Assembly: GCA_016235555.1 (NCBI GenBank) | Contig: JACRKC010000114.1 | Coordinates: 124,001-188,000, forward strand | Reading direction: 5' to 3' | Origin: Verrucomicrobiota bacterium | GTDB taxonomy: Bacteria > Verrucomicrobiota > Verrucomicrobiia > Opitutales > Opitutaceae | DNA length: 64,000 bases | Shown: in pieces, positions 8,058-17,038 of the stretch | Layout of the letters: each line of letters starts with the position of its first letter | How positions within the stretch are numbered: the stretch's first letter is position 1 | Notes under the pieces: model-generated | The model's database searches: none | The model's input: only the letters and a program-made list of their open reading frames with translations | What the model was told of the DNA's origin: nothing | Program-made: the position numbers and the translations under genes

Positions 8058-9023
8058 ATGCCACCGACGTCCAGCCCTCGCTCCAGTCCGCCGACACTTT
8101 CGATCGTCGTTCCGATTTTCAACGAGGTGGAGTGCTTCCCCAAGCTGCTTGAGCGCCTGCTGGTGCTCGCCGGGAGGCTCGAGGGCTGCGAACTGGAAAT
8201 TCTTTTCGTCAACGATGGTTCGACTGATGGCACCGGGGCTCTGCTGGACGCCGCCGCAGCGATGCATCCCGCGGTCAAGGTGTTGCACTTCAGCCGAAAC
8301 TTCGGCCACCAGGCTGCGCTCACCGCCGGCCTCGACCACGCCGAGGGAGACTTTGTCTGCATCATCGACGCCGACCTTCAGGATCCGCCCGAGATCATTC
8401 CCGACCTGCTGGGCCGTGCCCGCGAGGGGTTTGACATCGTCTACGCCCAGCGTCGCAGCCGCACCGGTGAGTCCTGGTTCAAGAAGGCGACCGCCGCACT
8501 GTTTTACCGCCTGCTCTCGGCTGTCTGCCGCGTGCCAATCCCCATGGACACCGGCGATTTCCGGCTCGTGAGCCGGCGGCTCGTGCTGGCGCTCCGCTCG
8601 ATGCGCGAGCCTCACCGCTTTATCCGCGGCATGGTGCCGTGGGTGGGCTTTCGCAGCGTCGCCTTTCCTTACGACCGGCAGGAACGCTTCGCCGGCACGA
8701 CGAAGTATCCCCTGATGAAGATGATTCGCTTCGCCGCCGACGCCGTCCTGTCGTTCTCCAACGTGCCGCTGCGCATCTCCACTTTCATCGGGCTTGGCAT
8801 GACGTGCCTCAGCGCGCTCGGGATTCTCGTCATGCTCTACCTCAGGCTGTTCACCGTTTACACCGTGCCCGGCATTTCGGCCGTCATCTGCCTGATACTC
8901 GGTGTCGGGGGCGTGCAGTTTATCATCCTTGGCATGCTGGGTGAATACGTCGGCCGCATCTTCGAGCAGGGCAAAAACCGGCCGCTCTACGTCGTCGCTG
9001 CGACCGCCAATTTGAAACTCTAG
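8058..9023 (+). CDS. GT2 polyprenyl-phosphate glycosyltransferase (DPM1/GtrB type) with two C-terminal membrane helices
   Basis: A 321-residue GT-A enzyme. The N-terminal catalytic domain opens LSIVVPIFNEVECFPKLLE and carries the metal-binding D104-A-D106 in CIIDADLQDP. The C-terminus has two hydrophobic segments, around residues 240-265 and 275-300, ending GEYVGRIFEQGKNRP, typical of GtrB/ArnC/DPM1-like enzymes that load a sugar onto undecaprenyl or dolichyl phosphate. In this locus it would supply a lipid-linked sugar for a GT-C enzyme such as the membrane proteins at 11642 or 25993. It follows the fusion gene by 26 bases. Confidence 0.9.
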   Translation: MPPTSSPRSSPPTLSIVVPIFNEVECFPKLLERLLVLAGRLEGCELEILFVNDGSTDGTGALLDAAAAMHPAVKVLHFSRNFGHQAALTAGLDHAEGDFVCIIDADLQDPPEIIPDLLGRAREGFDIVYAQRRSRTGESWFKKATAALFYRLLSAVCRVPIPMDTGDFRLVSRRLVLALRSMREPHRFIRGMVPWVGFRSVAFPYDRQERFAGTTKYPLMKMIRFAADAVLSFSNVPLRISTFIGLGMTCLSALGILVMLYLRLFTVYTVPGISAVICLILGVGGVQFIILGMLGEYVGRIFEQGKNRPLYVVAATANLKL

Positions 9024-9028
9024 GCGTC

Positions 9029-10255
9029 GTGTTTTCCTCCCTCGCCAAAACCACCCTCGCGCGCGCCGCCCTGCTGCACGATGCGCCGGTCTATGTGCAG
9101 TTCTACATCACGGCCCGGTGCAATCTTACCTGCCAGCAGTGTAATATCATCTACGCGAATTCGGATGTCCGGGAGTGCACGCTCGACGAGATCAAGCGCA
9201 TCGCGGACAACTTCGCCAGAATGCGCGTCGCGATGGTGCTGCTCACCGGTGGCGAGCCCTTCACCCGCCTCGACCTGCCTGACATCATCCGCGAGTTCAC
9301 CTCGCGCGGGGTGCATGTGCGGATGCAGACCAACGGGCTCGCCACGGACGAACGCATCCAGGCCGTCATCGCCGCCGGCGGCCGCGACATCTCCATCTCG
9401 CTGGATTCGCTCTGGCCCGGCAACCAGGACGACATCAACGGCGGCTTCGCGAAATCGTGGCACGACGCCCTGCGGGCGATGGCTTCATTCACGCGGTATC
9501 TGCCGAAGACCGGCAGCTTCGCCTCGCTCGGTTGCGTCATGCAGCGCGACAACCTGGGCGACATCGAAGATGTCATCCGCTTCGGCACCGCGATCGGCTG
9601 GGTCACTTCGCTCGTGCCGGTTCACGTGACGACGTTCGACCGGCCGTTGAGTTTTCGCACTTTCGACCAGACGAAACGCTGGCAGCCGGCCGAACTGCCC
9701 GCGGTCGATGCACTCGTGGAACGCGTGCGTGCGATGCGCCACGCCGGTTATCTCCTCTACGACAGCGACCAATACCTCGACGACATGAAGCGTTTCGCGG
9801 CCGGCCAGCCGACGACCTGGCGCCGGAAAAACGACGGCGTCTGCGACAGCCCGAACCTTTATTTCGCCGTCCTGCCCAACGGCGACTTCGCCCCCTGCTG
9901 CGATCATCGCCTCGGCTCGCAGATCCACTGCTACGATGCAGATTTCCCCGAAGTCTACCGCAGCCGGGTGTTTCGCGCCGAAGTCCGCACCGTCACCGGG
10001 GCGTGCCCCGGCTGCCTGTTCGGCAGCTACCCCGAAATGACGATCGCAATGCGTTATCTCGCCGCCAAGTGGGAGCGCGTGAAGCTTTTCCTCGCCGCCC
10101 CGCCGGAAAAAAAATGGCCGGTCACCTACGAGCAGATGCTCGCCATGGCCGGACGTATTCGCACCGAGCCGCGCGAACGCATCTCGCTGCCCGGGCATCG
10201 GCGCCGCCTCGCGCTCGACGAGCGCTCGGACCCGGCGATCGCGCCAACCGCATAG
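9029..10255 (+). CDS. radical SAM protein with SPASM-like C-terminal cysteines
   Basis: A 408-residue radical SAM enzyme started by GTG at 9029, five bases after the previous stop. The [4Fe-4S] motif is C31-NLT-C35-QQ-C38, and the SAM-binding region reads VLLTGGEPFTRLDL. A C-terminal cysteine set (VCDSP, PCCDHR, IHCYD, ACPGC) resembles a SPASM/twitch auxiliary cluster domain. Family members modify peptides or small metabolites; in polysaccharide loci some act on sugars or lipid-linked groups. The substrate cannot be read from sequence. The methyltransferase at 10262 starts six bases downstream, so the two probably act together. Confidence 0.87.
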   Translation: MFSSLAKTTLARAALLHDAPVYVQFYITARCNLTCQQCNIIYANSDVRECTLDEIKRIADNFARMRVAMVLLTGGEPFTRLDLPDIIREFTSRGVHVRMQTNGLATDERIQAVIAAGGRDISISLDSLWPGNQDDINGGFAKSWHDALRAMASFTRYLPKTGSFASLGCVMQRDNLGDIEDVIRFGTAIGWVTSLVPVHVTTFDRPLSFRTFDQTKRWQPAELPAVDALVERVRAMRHAGYLLYDSDQYLDDMKRFAAGQPTTWRRKNDGVCDSPNLYFAVLPNGDFAPCCDHRLGSQIHCYDADFPEVYRSRVFRAEVRTVTGACPGCLFGSYPEMTIAMRYLAAKWERVKLFLAAPPEKKWPVTYEQMLAMAGRIRTEPRERISLPGHRRRLALDERSDPAIAPTA

Positions 10256-10261
10256 CCTCCT

Positions 10262-11479
10262 GTGCCCAAAAAAATTCTCTACGAAAGTGCCGTGCACCAA
10301 TTCGTCCGGGCCGCCCAGGCGCGCCGCGAGCAATTGGCGGGGAGCGCCCCGCGCCAGGCCGAGACGCTGGGGCGTTGGGTCGCCACACTCTCCTTCGAGA
10401 ATCCCGGAGCGGGTGCGATGAAGGTCAGCTGGCCCGGCCCGGCGGCGGGCACGCGGACCCTCGCCTTGCAGGCGGCGAAGTTCTACACCCGCGGCGACGC
10501 CGCCGCCCATTCCGCCCGCCAGGTCGACGCCGGTCTCACGTTTGCCGACGACCGGGTGATGGCGGCGAACCACGCGTATTTTGCCGCCGAGCTGCGGGCG
10601 ATCCTGGTCGCGGCCGGGCTGCCCGAACTCGCGGCGCCGGCCACCCCCTCGCTAGACACCGCGCGCAAGCACGCGGAGGAAGCCTTCCACGACGCATGGG
10701 CCGCCAGCGAAGACACCTCCGCCATCAACGTCCGCGCGCGCAACGAAGCCTGCACCGCGCCGGAAATGCGCCACCTCCGCGCCGCCCTGGGCGACCTGCA
10801 CGGACGCCAGCTTCTCGACGTCGGCTGCGGCCTGGGCGAGGCGAGCGTCTATTTTGCCCTCGAGGGTGCGACCGTGACGGCGACGGACATTTCTCCCGGC
10901 ATGTGCGAAACGGCGCAGCGCCTCGCCGCCGCCAACGGCGTCACGCTCACCACCCATGTTTCCGCCATCGAGGATCTCGGCCTGCGCCCTGACCACCGGT
11001 TCGACGTGATCTACACCGGGAACACGCTGCATCACGCCGACATCCCGGCGATGCTCGACAACATCCTGCCGCACCTCAAACCCGACGGAGTCTTCGTCAG
11101 CTGGGATCCCGTGGCCTACAACCCGCTCATCAACGTCTATCGCGCGCTCGCCACCAAAGTCCGCACCGCCGACGAACACCCGCTGCGCCTGCGCGACGTG
11201 CGCGCGATCACGCAGCGTTTTGCCCACGCGGAAGTGCGCTGGTTCTGGTTCACCACCCTCGTGATCTTTGTGATCATGGCGGTGGTCCAGCGCCGCAGCC
11301 CGAACGAAGAGCGCTACTGGAAAAAAGTCGTCGACGAGGCCGACCGCTGGGCCTGGCTTTACCGCCCGCTCGAAATGCTCGACACGTTTCTGCTGCGCTT
11401 CCTCCCCTTCCTGCGTCCGCTTTGCTGGAACGTCGCGATCGTCGCGCGCGGGCCGTTGCCATCGCGCCGCGCCGGCTAG
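10262..11479 (+). CDS. class I SAM-dependent methyltransferase
   Basis: A 405-residue protein with GTG start at 10262. The central SAM-binding motif I, LLDVGCGLGEASVYFA (around residue 184), is followed by TVTATDISPGMCETAQ and YTGNTLHHADIPAMLDNILPHLKPDG, typical of Methyltransf_11/25. The N-terminal 170 residues are not recognised. A hydrophobic segment, FTTLVIFVIMAVVQ, and a hydrophobic tail near the C-terminus suggest membrane association. It directly follows the radical SAM gene, as often seen in modification modules. The methyl acceptor is unknown. Confidence 0.85.
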   Translation: MPKKILYESAVHQFVRAAQARREQLAGSAPRQAETLGRWVATLSFENPGAGAMKVSWPGPAAGTRTLALQAAKFYTRGDAAAHSARQVDAGLTFADDRVMAANHAYFAAELRAILVAAGLPELAAPATPSLDTARKHAEEAFHDAWAASEDTSAINVRARNEACTAPEMRHLRAALGDLHGRQLLDVGCGLGEASVYFALEGATVTATDISPGMCETAQRLAAANGVTLTTHVSAIEDLGLRPDHRFDVIYTGNTLHHADIPAMLDNILPHLKPDGVFVSWDPVAYNPLINVYRALATKVRTADEHPLRLRDVRAITQRFAHAEVRWFWFTTLVIFVIMAVVQRRSPNEERYWKKVVDEADRWAWLYRPLEMLDTFLLRFLPFLRPLCWNVAIVARGPLPSRRAG

Positions 11480-11641
11480 GCTCCCACCCTATCTGACCAC
11501 CTTCGTGACAAGTGTGACGAAGCTTTCCCCTTCGGGCGAATGTTGCCTGGCGCCTGCCGCTCACGGCCCGACCCGCGGTGAAGGACCGGGGGCTTTCGGT
11601 CGCCCGCTGAGCCTCGCCCCGATCTTCCGATCGTCCTTCCC

Positions 11642-13465
11642 GTGCTGACCTGCTGCGACTGGGCCGTGTTTTTCGCCGGGCAATGGCTCCGCTTGCTGGC
11701 GAGCATCGCGGTCATCGCGCTCATCGGCCTCACCGCCGGCTGGGCGGTGGTGCTGCTGGCAGCGCCGCGGAGAATGGCGCTTCGCTGGCCCGTGGTGGCC
11801 CCCGTTCTGGGACTGTCGGTTTTGTGCGCGATCGGGCTCGGGTTTTCGCGGATGGGTTTGCCGGTCAGCGCCTATGCCCGGTGGCTGCTCGGAGCGCTCG
11901 CGGCTGCCGGTGCGGGGCTGACGGTCGCCTGGTGGCAAAAGCATCCGCTGCTGCGCCCCCGCCGTCTTTTGATCTACCTGCTGGCCCGGGGCCGGCGGCT
12001 GGCCCTCCTAGCCGGCATCGTCTCGAGCGTGGCCGCGTATCTGATGACCGCCCACGTGCGTTCCGACGTTCGTGACGTGTGGGGCTCGGGGGACTTCACC
12101 GCCTATTGGAGCGTGGCGGACTATCTCATCCATCATGGCGCCGACCTCGACTCCTATCGTGCGCAATCGGTGTTTCGCTCCGGCGATGTTTTCGACCACC
12201 TGACTTACCACGCCCGGCTGGGCTGCATGGTTCTGGTGGGCGAACTCGCCTCGATCGTCGATCCCTCCCAGGTCCACCGGATGATCAACCCGCTGCTGGT
12301 GTTGTGCACGGGGCTGCTGCTCTGGCTGGGGGACGTATGGCTGGAACAAATTCGCTGCCGGCGATTCTGGCCCCTGCTGATCCTCTCGTGCCACTCGTTC
12401 CTGTATTTCTGCCTTTATTTCTCCTACCTGAGTCAGGTCATCGCCACGGTGTTCACCCTCCTGGGGCTGATCGCCCTGCGCCTGTCCACCCGTCCCGGCG
12501 GCGTGGCGCCAGCCTTGAGGCGCGAGGCGCTGACAGCGGCGCTGTTGTTCAGCGGAGCGCTGCTATGTCATCCGACGATGGCCCCGTTCATCGCCTGCTT
12601 CGCGGTTGCACTGCTGGTGCGCGACTTCACCCAGGCGGCGCCGATCCGCCGCTGGCTTCGCACCGCGATCGCGGGTGCGGTGCTCCTCCTCCTGGTCGGA
12701 CACTACCTGCCCGACGTCTGGCGCGAGATGATGGCCCTGAAAAACGAACCGTTGCCCGGCTGGGAGTGGCGGCGGTTGATCGCGTTCAACGAGGTCGCGG
12801 GCATCGGCAAAATCCTCGGCTATCATTTTCCCGAACCGCGCACGCCGCTCGATTGGATTTCGGATCTCGCGTTCGGCACCTTCCTTTGCGCCGGCCTGGG
12901 GCTGGCGTGGCGCAACCGCCACAACCGGTTCATGCTTGCCACCCTCGGCGGCGTCACCGTGGCGATCGCCGGCGCCACGCTGGCGAAAGTCGCCCAGCAG
13001 GTGCCCAACGCCACTCACAGCTACGTCAAAACCATCTCCCTGTTCGTCCTGTTCTTTCTGCTGGTCGGCCTGGCCGCTGCCGCCGAGGCCATCGCCGGTC
13101 TGCCCCAGCGTCGGGCGCTGCCGTGGCTGGCCCTCCTCCTGGTGTGCTGGATGCCGCTTGAGTGGCGCGCACTTCGCACCGCCCAATTCCAGGCACCGCG
13201 CTACCGGGAACCGCTGATTGCGCTCAGCCGCCGGCTGGTCGCGCACGGCGAACATCTTTATTTCTCGCGCCAGCTCGATCTTGATTTACAAAAGCGCACC
13301 CCGCTCGTCCGTGACGTCGCCTATCTTGATGCCACCTTGTTGCCGGGATCGGTCGTCGTCGCGACGGAGCTGCCACCCGGCCCGGCTTTCACCCTCGTCG
13401 ATCGCGACGGCCCCTATTTTGCTTTTCGACTCACGCCGGGCGCCACGTGGTCCGACCTTCCGTGA
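11642..13465 (+). CDS. polytopic membrane protein, GT-C-like, unknown substrate
   Basis: A 607-residue protein with GTG start at 11642 and many hydrophobic segments, for example VIALIGLTAGWAVVLLA and LFVLFFLLVGLAAAAEAIAG. An acidic residue pair lies in the first large loop (SDVRDVWGSGDFTAYW), similar in layout to GT-C transferases that use lipid-linked sugars, but no named family is certain. The C-terminus (about 80 residues) is soluble. A gap of 162 bases precedes it, in which I see no gene and no strong regulatory signal, so it may start its own transcript within the locus. Confidence 0.7.
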   Translation: MLTCCDWAVFFAGQWLRLLASIAVIALIGLTAGWAVVLLAAPRRMALRWPVVAPVLGLSVLCAIGLGFSRMGLPVSAYARWLLGALAAAGAGLTVAWWQKHPLLRPRRLLIYLLARGRRLALLAGIVSSVAAYLMTAHVRSDVRDVWGSGDFTAYWSVADYLIHHGADLDSYRAQSVFRSGDVFDHLTYHARLGCMVLVGELASIVDPSQVHRMINPLLVLCTGLLLWLGDVWLEQIRCRRFWPLLILSCHSFLYFCLYFSYLSQVIATVFTLLGLIALRLSTRPGGVAPALRREALTAALLFSGALLCHPTMAPFIACFAVALLVRDFTQAAPIRRWLRTAIAGAVLLLLVGHYLPDVWREMMALKNEPLPGWEWRRLIAFNEVAGIGKILGYHFPEPRTPLDWISDLAFGTFLCAGLGLAWRNRHNRFMLATLGGVTVAIAGATLAKVAQQVPNATHSYVKTISLFVLFFLLVGLAAAAEAIAGLPQRRALPWLALLLVCWMPLEWRALRTAQFQAPRYREPLIALSRRLVAHGEHLYFSRQLDLDLQKRTPLVRDVAYLDATLLPGSVVVATELPPGPAFTLVDRDGPYFAFRLTPGATWSDLP

Positions 13466-13568
13466 CCCGCAGTTCACCCGTCCAAGGCGATGACATCATT
13501 CGCGCTCACCGTGACCAAGATCACGCAGCACGGACCCGACCAGTGCTCGGCGTCCGCCTGAGAATCTC

Positions 13569-14417
13569 ATGACCGTCCCCCCCGGCAGCCGGGCCGAACC
13601 CGCCCCCACCGTTACCCTCGAACCGGGTCGAACCGAGGCCAATTACTGGCGCGACCTGTGGCACTACCGCGAGCTGCTTGGCTTCCTCGCCTGGCGCGAT
13701 GTGAAGGTGCGCTACAAGCAAGCCGTGCTCGGCGCGGCCTGGGCGGTCATTCAACCTGCCGTGCAGACGGTGCTGCTGTGGTTCGTGTTCGGCAAACTCG
13801 CCAAGATGCCGGACGGCGGGATGCCCTATCCGCTCATCGTGTTGAGCGGCCTGCTGCCGTGGCTGCTGTTCACCGGAGCATTCGGCGGCGCCGGCAACAG
13901 CCTCGTCGGCAATTCGCACCTCATCAGCAAGGTCTATTTTCCGCGTCTCGTCGTCCCGATTTCGGCCCTGGCCGTGGCGACCGTGGATTTCGGCGTGATG
14001 CTGGCCCTCGCGTTGCCCGTGATCATCGTGCTGGGCGGTGTCGTCGGCTGGCAGTTGTTGCTGCTCCCGCTCTTCGTGCTGCTCACCCTCGTCCTCGCGT
14101 TGGGCGCCGGTCTCTGGATCACGGCCTTGACCGTGAAATACCGGGACTTTCGCTTCATCACGCCTTTTCTCCTGCAAGTCGGCATGTTCGTCACGCCGGT
14201 GGGCTACAGCACCGACTTCCTGCCGAACTGGCGCGACCTGCTCGCGCTGAATCCCCTGATGGGCATCATCAACGGCATGCGCTGGTGCCTGTTCGCCGGA
14301 CGGACGGATCTCCACCTGCCGAGCGTCGGCCTCGCGGTGCTGCTCTCCGCCTTGATGCTGGCGAGCGGGCTCTGGTATTTTCGCCAGACGGAGCGCCAGT
14401 TCGCCGACGTCATCTAG
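13569..14417 (+). CDS. wzm: polysaccharide ABC transporter permease (Wzm-like)
   Basis: A 282-residue ABC-2 type permease. The N-terminal ELLGFLAWRDVKVRYKQAVLGAAWAVIQP is the cytoplasmic gate-helix signature of O-antigen and teichoic-acid exporters, followed by about six membrane helices. The partner ATPase starts 14 bases downstream. Together they would move a finished undecaprenyl-linked glycan across the inner membrane. The ATG at 13569 fits the family length. Confidence 0.92.
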   Translation: MTVPPGSRAEPAPTVTLEPGRTEANYWRDLWHYRELLGFLAWRDVKVRYKQAVLGAAWAVIQPAVQTVLLWFVFGKLAKMPDGGMPYPLIVLSGLLPWLLFTGAFGGAGNSLVGNSHLISKVYFPRLVVPISALAVATVDFGVMLALALPVIIVLGGVVGWQLLLLPLFVLLTLVLALGAGLWITALTVKYRDFRFITPFLLQVGMFVTPVGYSTDFLPNWRDLLALNPLMGIINGMRWCLFAGRTDLHLPSVGLAVLLSALMLASGLWYFRQTERQFADVI

Positions 14418-14431
14418 CGCCCCTCCCCCGG

Positions 14432-15661
14432 ATGTCTCAAGAATACGCCATTGCGGTCGAAGAGCTCTCCAAACGCTACGTGATCGGTCACGCAGTGGCC
14501 CACGACACGTTTCGCGACCGACTGGGGCACGGCCTGCGCGGGCTGTTTCGCCGCACGGCGCCCCGGAACGAGGAGGAATTCTGGGCGCTCCGCGACGTGT
14601 CTTTTCACGTTCGGCCCGGCGAGGTCGTGGGGGTGATCGGGCGCAACGGCGCGGGCAAGTCGACCCTGTTGAAAGTTCTCTCCCGGATCACCGAACCCAC
14701 TGCGGGACGCGCCCGGCTCCACGGCCGCGTCGCTTCGCTGCTCGAGGTGGGCACGGGCTTCCACCCGGAATTGACCGGCCGGGAGAACATCTTTCTCAAC
14801 GGCGCCATTCTCGGGATGCGCCGCACCGAGATCCGGCGCAAGTTCGACGAGATCGTGGCCTTCGCGGAAGTCGACCGGTTCATCGACACGCCCGTGAAGC
14901 GCTACTCCAGCGGCATGTATGTGCGCCTGGCGTTCGCCGTCGCCGCCCACCTTGAGCCCGAAATCCTCATCGTCGACGAGGTCCTCGCCGTCGGCGACGC
15001 GGCGTTTCAAGACAAGTGCCTCGGCAAGATGGAGTCGATTGTGCGAGGCCAGGCGCGCACGATCCTGTTCGTCAGCCACAATGTGAGCGCGATCACCCGG
15101 CTGTGCAGTCGATGTGTGCTGCTCGACCAGGGCCGTCTCGTCGCCGATGCCACACCCGAGGCGGCGGTCAGCGCCTATCTCGCCGCGGGGCAGGCCCACT
15201 CGACCAGCGGCATCGACCTTTCCCGGACGACCCCCTCGGCGGAGTCCCCGATCCGCCTGCTTTCCGTGGTCTTCAATGGGGGCGCGCCGCTGCTGAACCG
15301 CCGTCCGCTGCGGATCGTGCTGCGCCTGCACGCCGCGCTGCCGGTTGAAAAATTCGGTCTCGGCATCGGCTTCTGCCACCTCGACGGCCGGCGCGTGCTG
15401 ACCCTGGAGAGCGACTACCACAACGGCTTTCTCCGCGCGCCGCACGCGGGCGAACACACCGTCGCGGTGGAAATTCCCTGTCTGGATCTCGTTCCCGGAC
15501 GCTATCGCATCGATGTCGGCGCCTTCGGTGGCAGCCGCCAAAACTACCACTATGCCGGCGACTGTGCCGTGGCGGAAGTCCAGCCCAGTCCGGACACACC
15601 GGCGCACGTCCACGGCATCAGCGGCGACTGGCGGCCGGGACTTCAGTGGCAATTGCTGTAG
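14432..15661 (+). CDS. wzt: polysaccharide ABC transporter ATPase with C-terminal carbohydrate-binding domain (Wzt-like)
   Basis: A 409-residue ATPase starting at ATG 14432 (MSQEYAIAVEELSKRY); the longer upstream frame is a shadow of the permease. Walker A is GRNGAGKST at residues 70-78, the ABC signature YSSGMYVRLAFAVA, and Walker B ILIVDEVLAVGD. From about residue 265 there is a beta-rich domain like Wzt_C (FGLGIGFCHLDGRRVLTLES to PGRYRIDVGAFGG), which in known systems recognises a terminal modification of the glycan before export. This implies that one of the methylated or otherwise capped ends made in this locus is the export signal. Confidence 0.93.
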   Translation: MSQEYAIAVEELSKRYVIGHAVAHDTFRDRLGHGLRGLFRRTAPRNEEEFWALRDVSFHVRPGEVVGVIGRNGAGKSTLLKVLSRITEPTAGRARLHGRVASLLEVGTGFHPELTGRENIFLNGAILGMRRTEIRRKFDEIVAFAEVDRFIDTPVKRYSSGMYVRLAFAVAAHLEPEILIVDEVLAVGDAAFQDKCLGKMESIVRGQARTILFVSHNVSAITRLCSRCVLLDQGRLVADATPEAAVSAYLAAGQAHSTSGIDLSRTTPSAESPIRLLSVVFNGGAPLLNRRPLRIVLRLHAALPVEKFGLGIGFCHLDGRRVLTLESDYHNGFLRAPHAGEHTVAVEIPCLDLVPGRYRIDVGAFGGSRQNYHYAGDCAVAEVQPSPDTPAHVHGISGDWRPGLQWQLL

Positions 15662-15698
15662 CGCTGTCTCCGCCGCACCATCCCTCCCCGCCCGGTCG

Positions 15699-16379
15699 AT
15701 GAATCGCCTCCTCCAACATCTGCTCTGGAAGAACCGCCAGCTGCGCCATCAGTTCCGGATGTTCTGGCTCCGCTACGGCCTCGTCACCCGGGGCTTCAGC
15801 ACCGGCATGGGCCAGTCCGCCTGGCTGTTGCACGGACTCGTGCGCTCGCTGAAACCGGACGTGTGTGTCGAAATCGGTTCCGCCCAAGGCTGGTCGACCT
15901 GTCACATCGGCCTCGCGCTCCGCGAAAATTTCTCCGGCCATCTGCACGCCATCGACCCGCACCTGCCCACGGCGTGGAATGATGAGCAGGCGATCGAGTC
16001 CCTCCCCATTCTTCAGGCGAATCTGCGCCGCTTCGGGCTCGAATCCCACGTCACCGTCGTGCGGAAGACCTCGTCCGACGCCGCGCGCGACTGGACGCAA
16101 CCGATCGATTTTTTACTCATCGACGGCGATCACTCCTACGACGGCGTCAAAGCGGATTGGGCGCTGTTCGCGCCGTTTCTGAGGCCATTTGGCGTCGCCG
16201 TGTTTCACGACACGACGTGGGGCCTCCACGGCGTCAACCGCCCCGACATGGGCGTGCCCCGTTTCGTCGAGGAACTGCGCCGCGCCGGCCATCCCGTGAT
16301 CACCATCGATCGCGATTGCGGTTTGAGCATGGTCCAGAAGATCCCGGGCGGCACGCCGCTCTTCGCCTCCCCGGGCTGA
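15699..16379 (+). CDS. class I SAM-dependent methyltransferase (Methyltransf_24 type)
   Basis: A 226-residue protein. The start is taken at ATG 15699 (MNRLLQHLLWKNRQLRHQ), because the upstream extension overlaps the Wzt gene out of frame and has no family similarity. Motif I is VCVEIGSAQGWSTCHIGLAL, followed by the acidic loop HLHAIDPHLP and the aspartate-rich DFLLIDGDHSYDGVKADW, which is characteristic of the Methyltransf_24 / cephalosporin-hydroxylase-like group found in polysaccharide clusters. The C-terminus FHDTTWGLHGVNRPDMGVPRF fits too. Probable O-methylation of a sugar. Confidence 0.85.
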   Translation: MNRLLQHLLWKNRQLRHQFRMFWLRYGLVTRGFSTGMGQSAWLLHGLVRSLKPDVCVEIGSAQGWSTCHIGLALRENFSGHLHAIDPHLPTAWNDEQAIESLPILQANLRRFGLESHVTVVRKTSSDAARDWTQPIDFLLIDGDHSYDGVKADWALFAPFLRPFGVAVFHDTTWGLHGVNRPDMGVPRFVEELRRAGHPVITIDRDCGLSMVQKIPGGTPLFASPG

Positions 16380-16384
16380 CACCG

Positions 16385-17038
16385 ATGGAACAGCCCCAAA
16401 ATCCCCACCCGCTCGTCCGCGGGCTGCGCAATGTGCTCAAGGTCCTCGGCCTCGACTCCGCCGGCCGCCGGCTTTTCCACCGCCTGCAGCCGTCGCGGCG
16501 GAACCGGCCGCCCCCCCCGCCGAGCGAAACCTCGAAGTGCCGCGCCCGCCTCGCGCCATTCTGTGCCGGCTACGGCCTCGATCTCGGTTTCGGCGGCGAC
16601 CCCATCGTGCCCCACGCGATCGGCATGGACATGCCGCAGCCTTACTCGGATGTCGGCAAACTGCCGGTGCAACTCGGCGGCGATGCGACGCGCCTCGTGT
16701 GGTTCGCTGATGGCACGCTCGATTTTGTGTTCAGCTCGCACCTCCTCGAGGATTTCGTCGCGGTGGGCGCCGTCCTGCGGGAATGGCTCCGCGTGCTGAA
16801 ACCGGGCGGCCGGCTCATCATCTTCTGCCCCGATGAGCAGGTTTACCGGCGCCACTGCGCCGCGACCGGGCAGCCCTACAACACGCATCATGTGCATGCG
16901 GATTTCTCCCTCGCCTACGTGAAACGCGAACTCGCCCGCCTCGGCGTGCCCCACCGCGTGTTGCACGAGGCGGCGCTGATCGACGTCTACTCGTGGGAAA
17001 TCGTGGTGGAAAAGCTGGCCCCCACCCCGCATGGGTGA
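16385..17038 (+). CDS. SAM-dependent methyltransferase-like protein (Methyltransf_11 fold)
   Basis: A 217-residue protein starting at ATG 16385, five bases after the previous stop. It has a degenerate motif I (GYGLDLGFGGDPIVPHAIGMD) and a clear post-motif LDFVFSSHLLEDFVAVGAVLREWLRVLKPGGRLIIFCPDE, which matches the predicted methyltransferases common in glycan loci. The N-terminal 45 residues are basic and proline-rich. Its stop overlaps the following GT9 gene by eight bases. Target unknown. Confidence 0.8.
   Translation: MEQPQNPHPLVRGLRNVLKVLGLDSAGRRLFHRLQPSRRNRPPPPPSETSKCRARLAPFCAGYGLDLGFGGDPIVPHAIGMDMPQPYSDVGKLPVQLGGDATRLVWFADGTLDFVFSSHLLEDFVAVGAVLREWLRVLKPGGRLIIFCPDEQVYRRHCAATGQPYNTHHVHADFSLAYVKRELARLGVPHRVLHEAALIDVYSWEIVVEKLAPTPHG

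Noticed and set aside
5479-8097. 872-codon minus-strand frame opposite the asparagine-synthase fusion
   Set aside because: Shadow of the real gene; no family similarity and biased arginine/alanine/glycine composition.
13658-14431. Upstream extension of the Wzt ATPase
   Set aside because: Shadow of wzm in another frame; the ATPase domain starts at ATG 14432.
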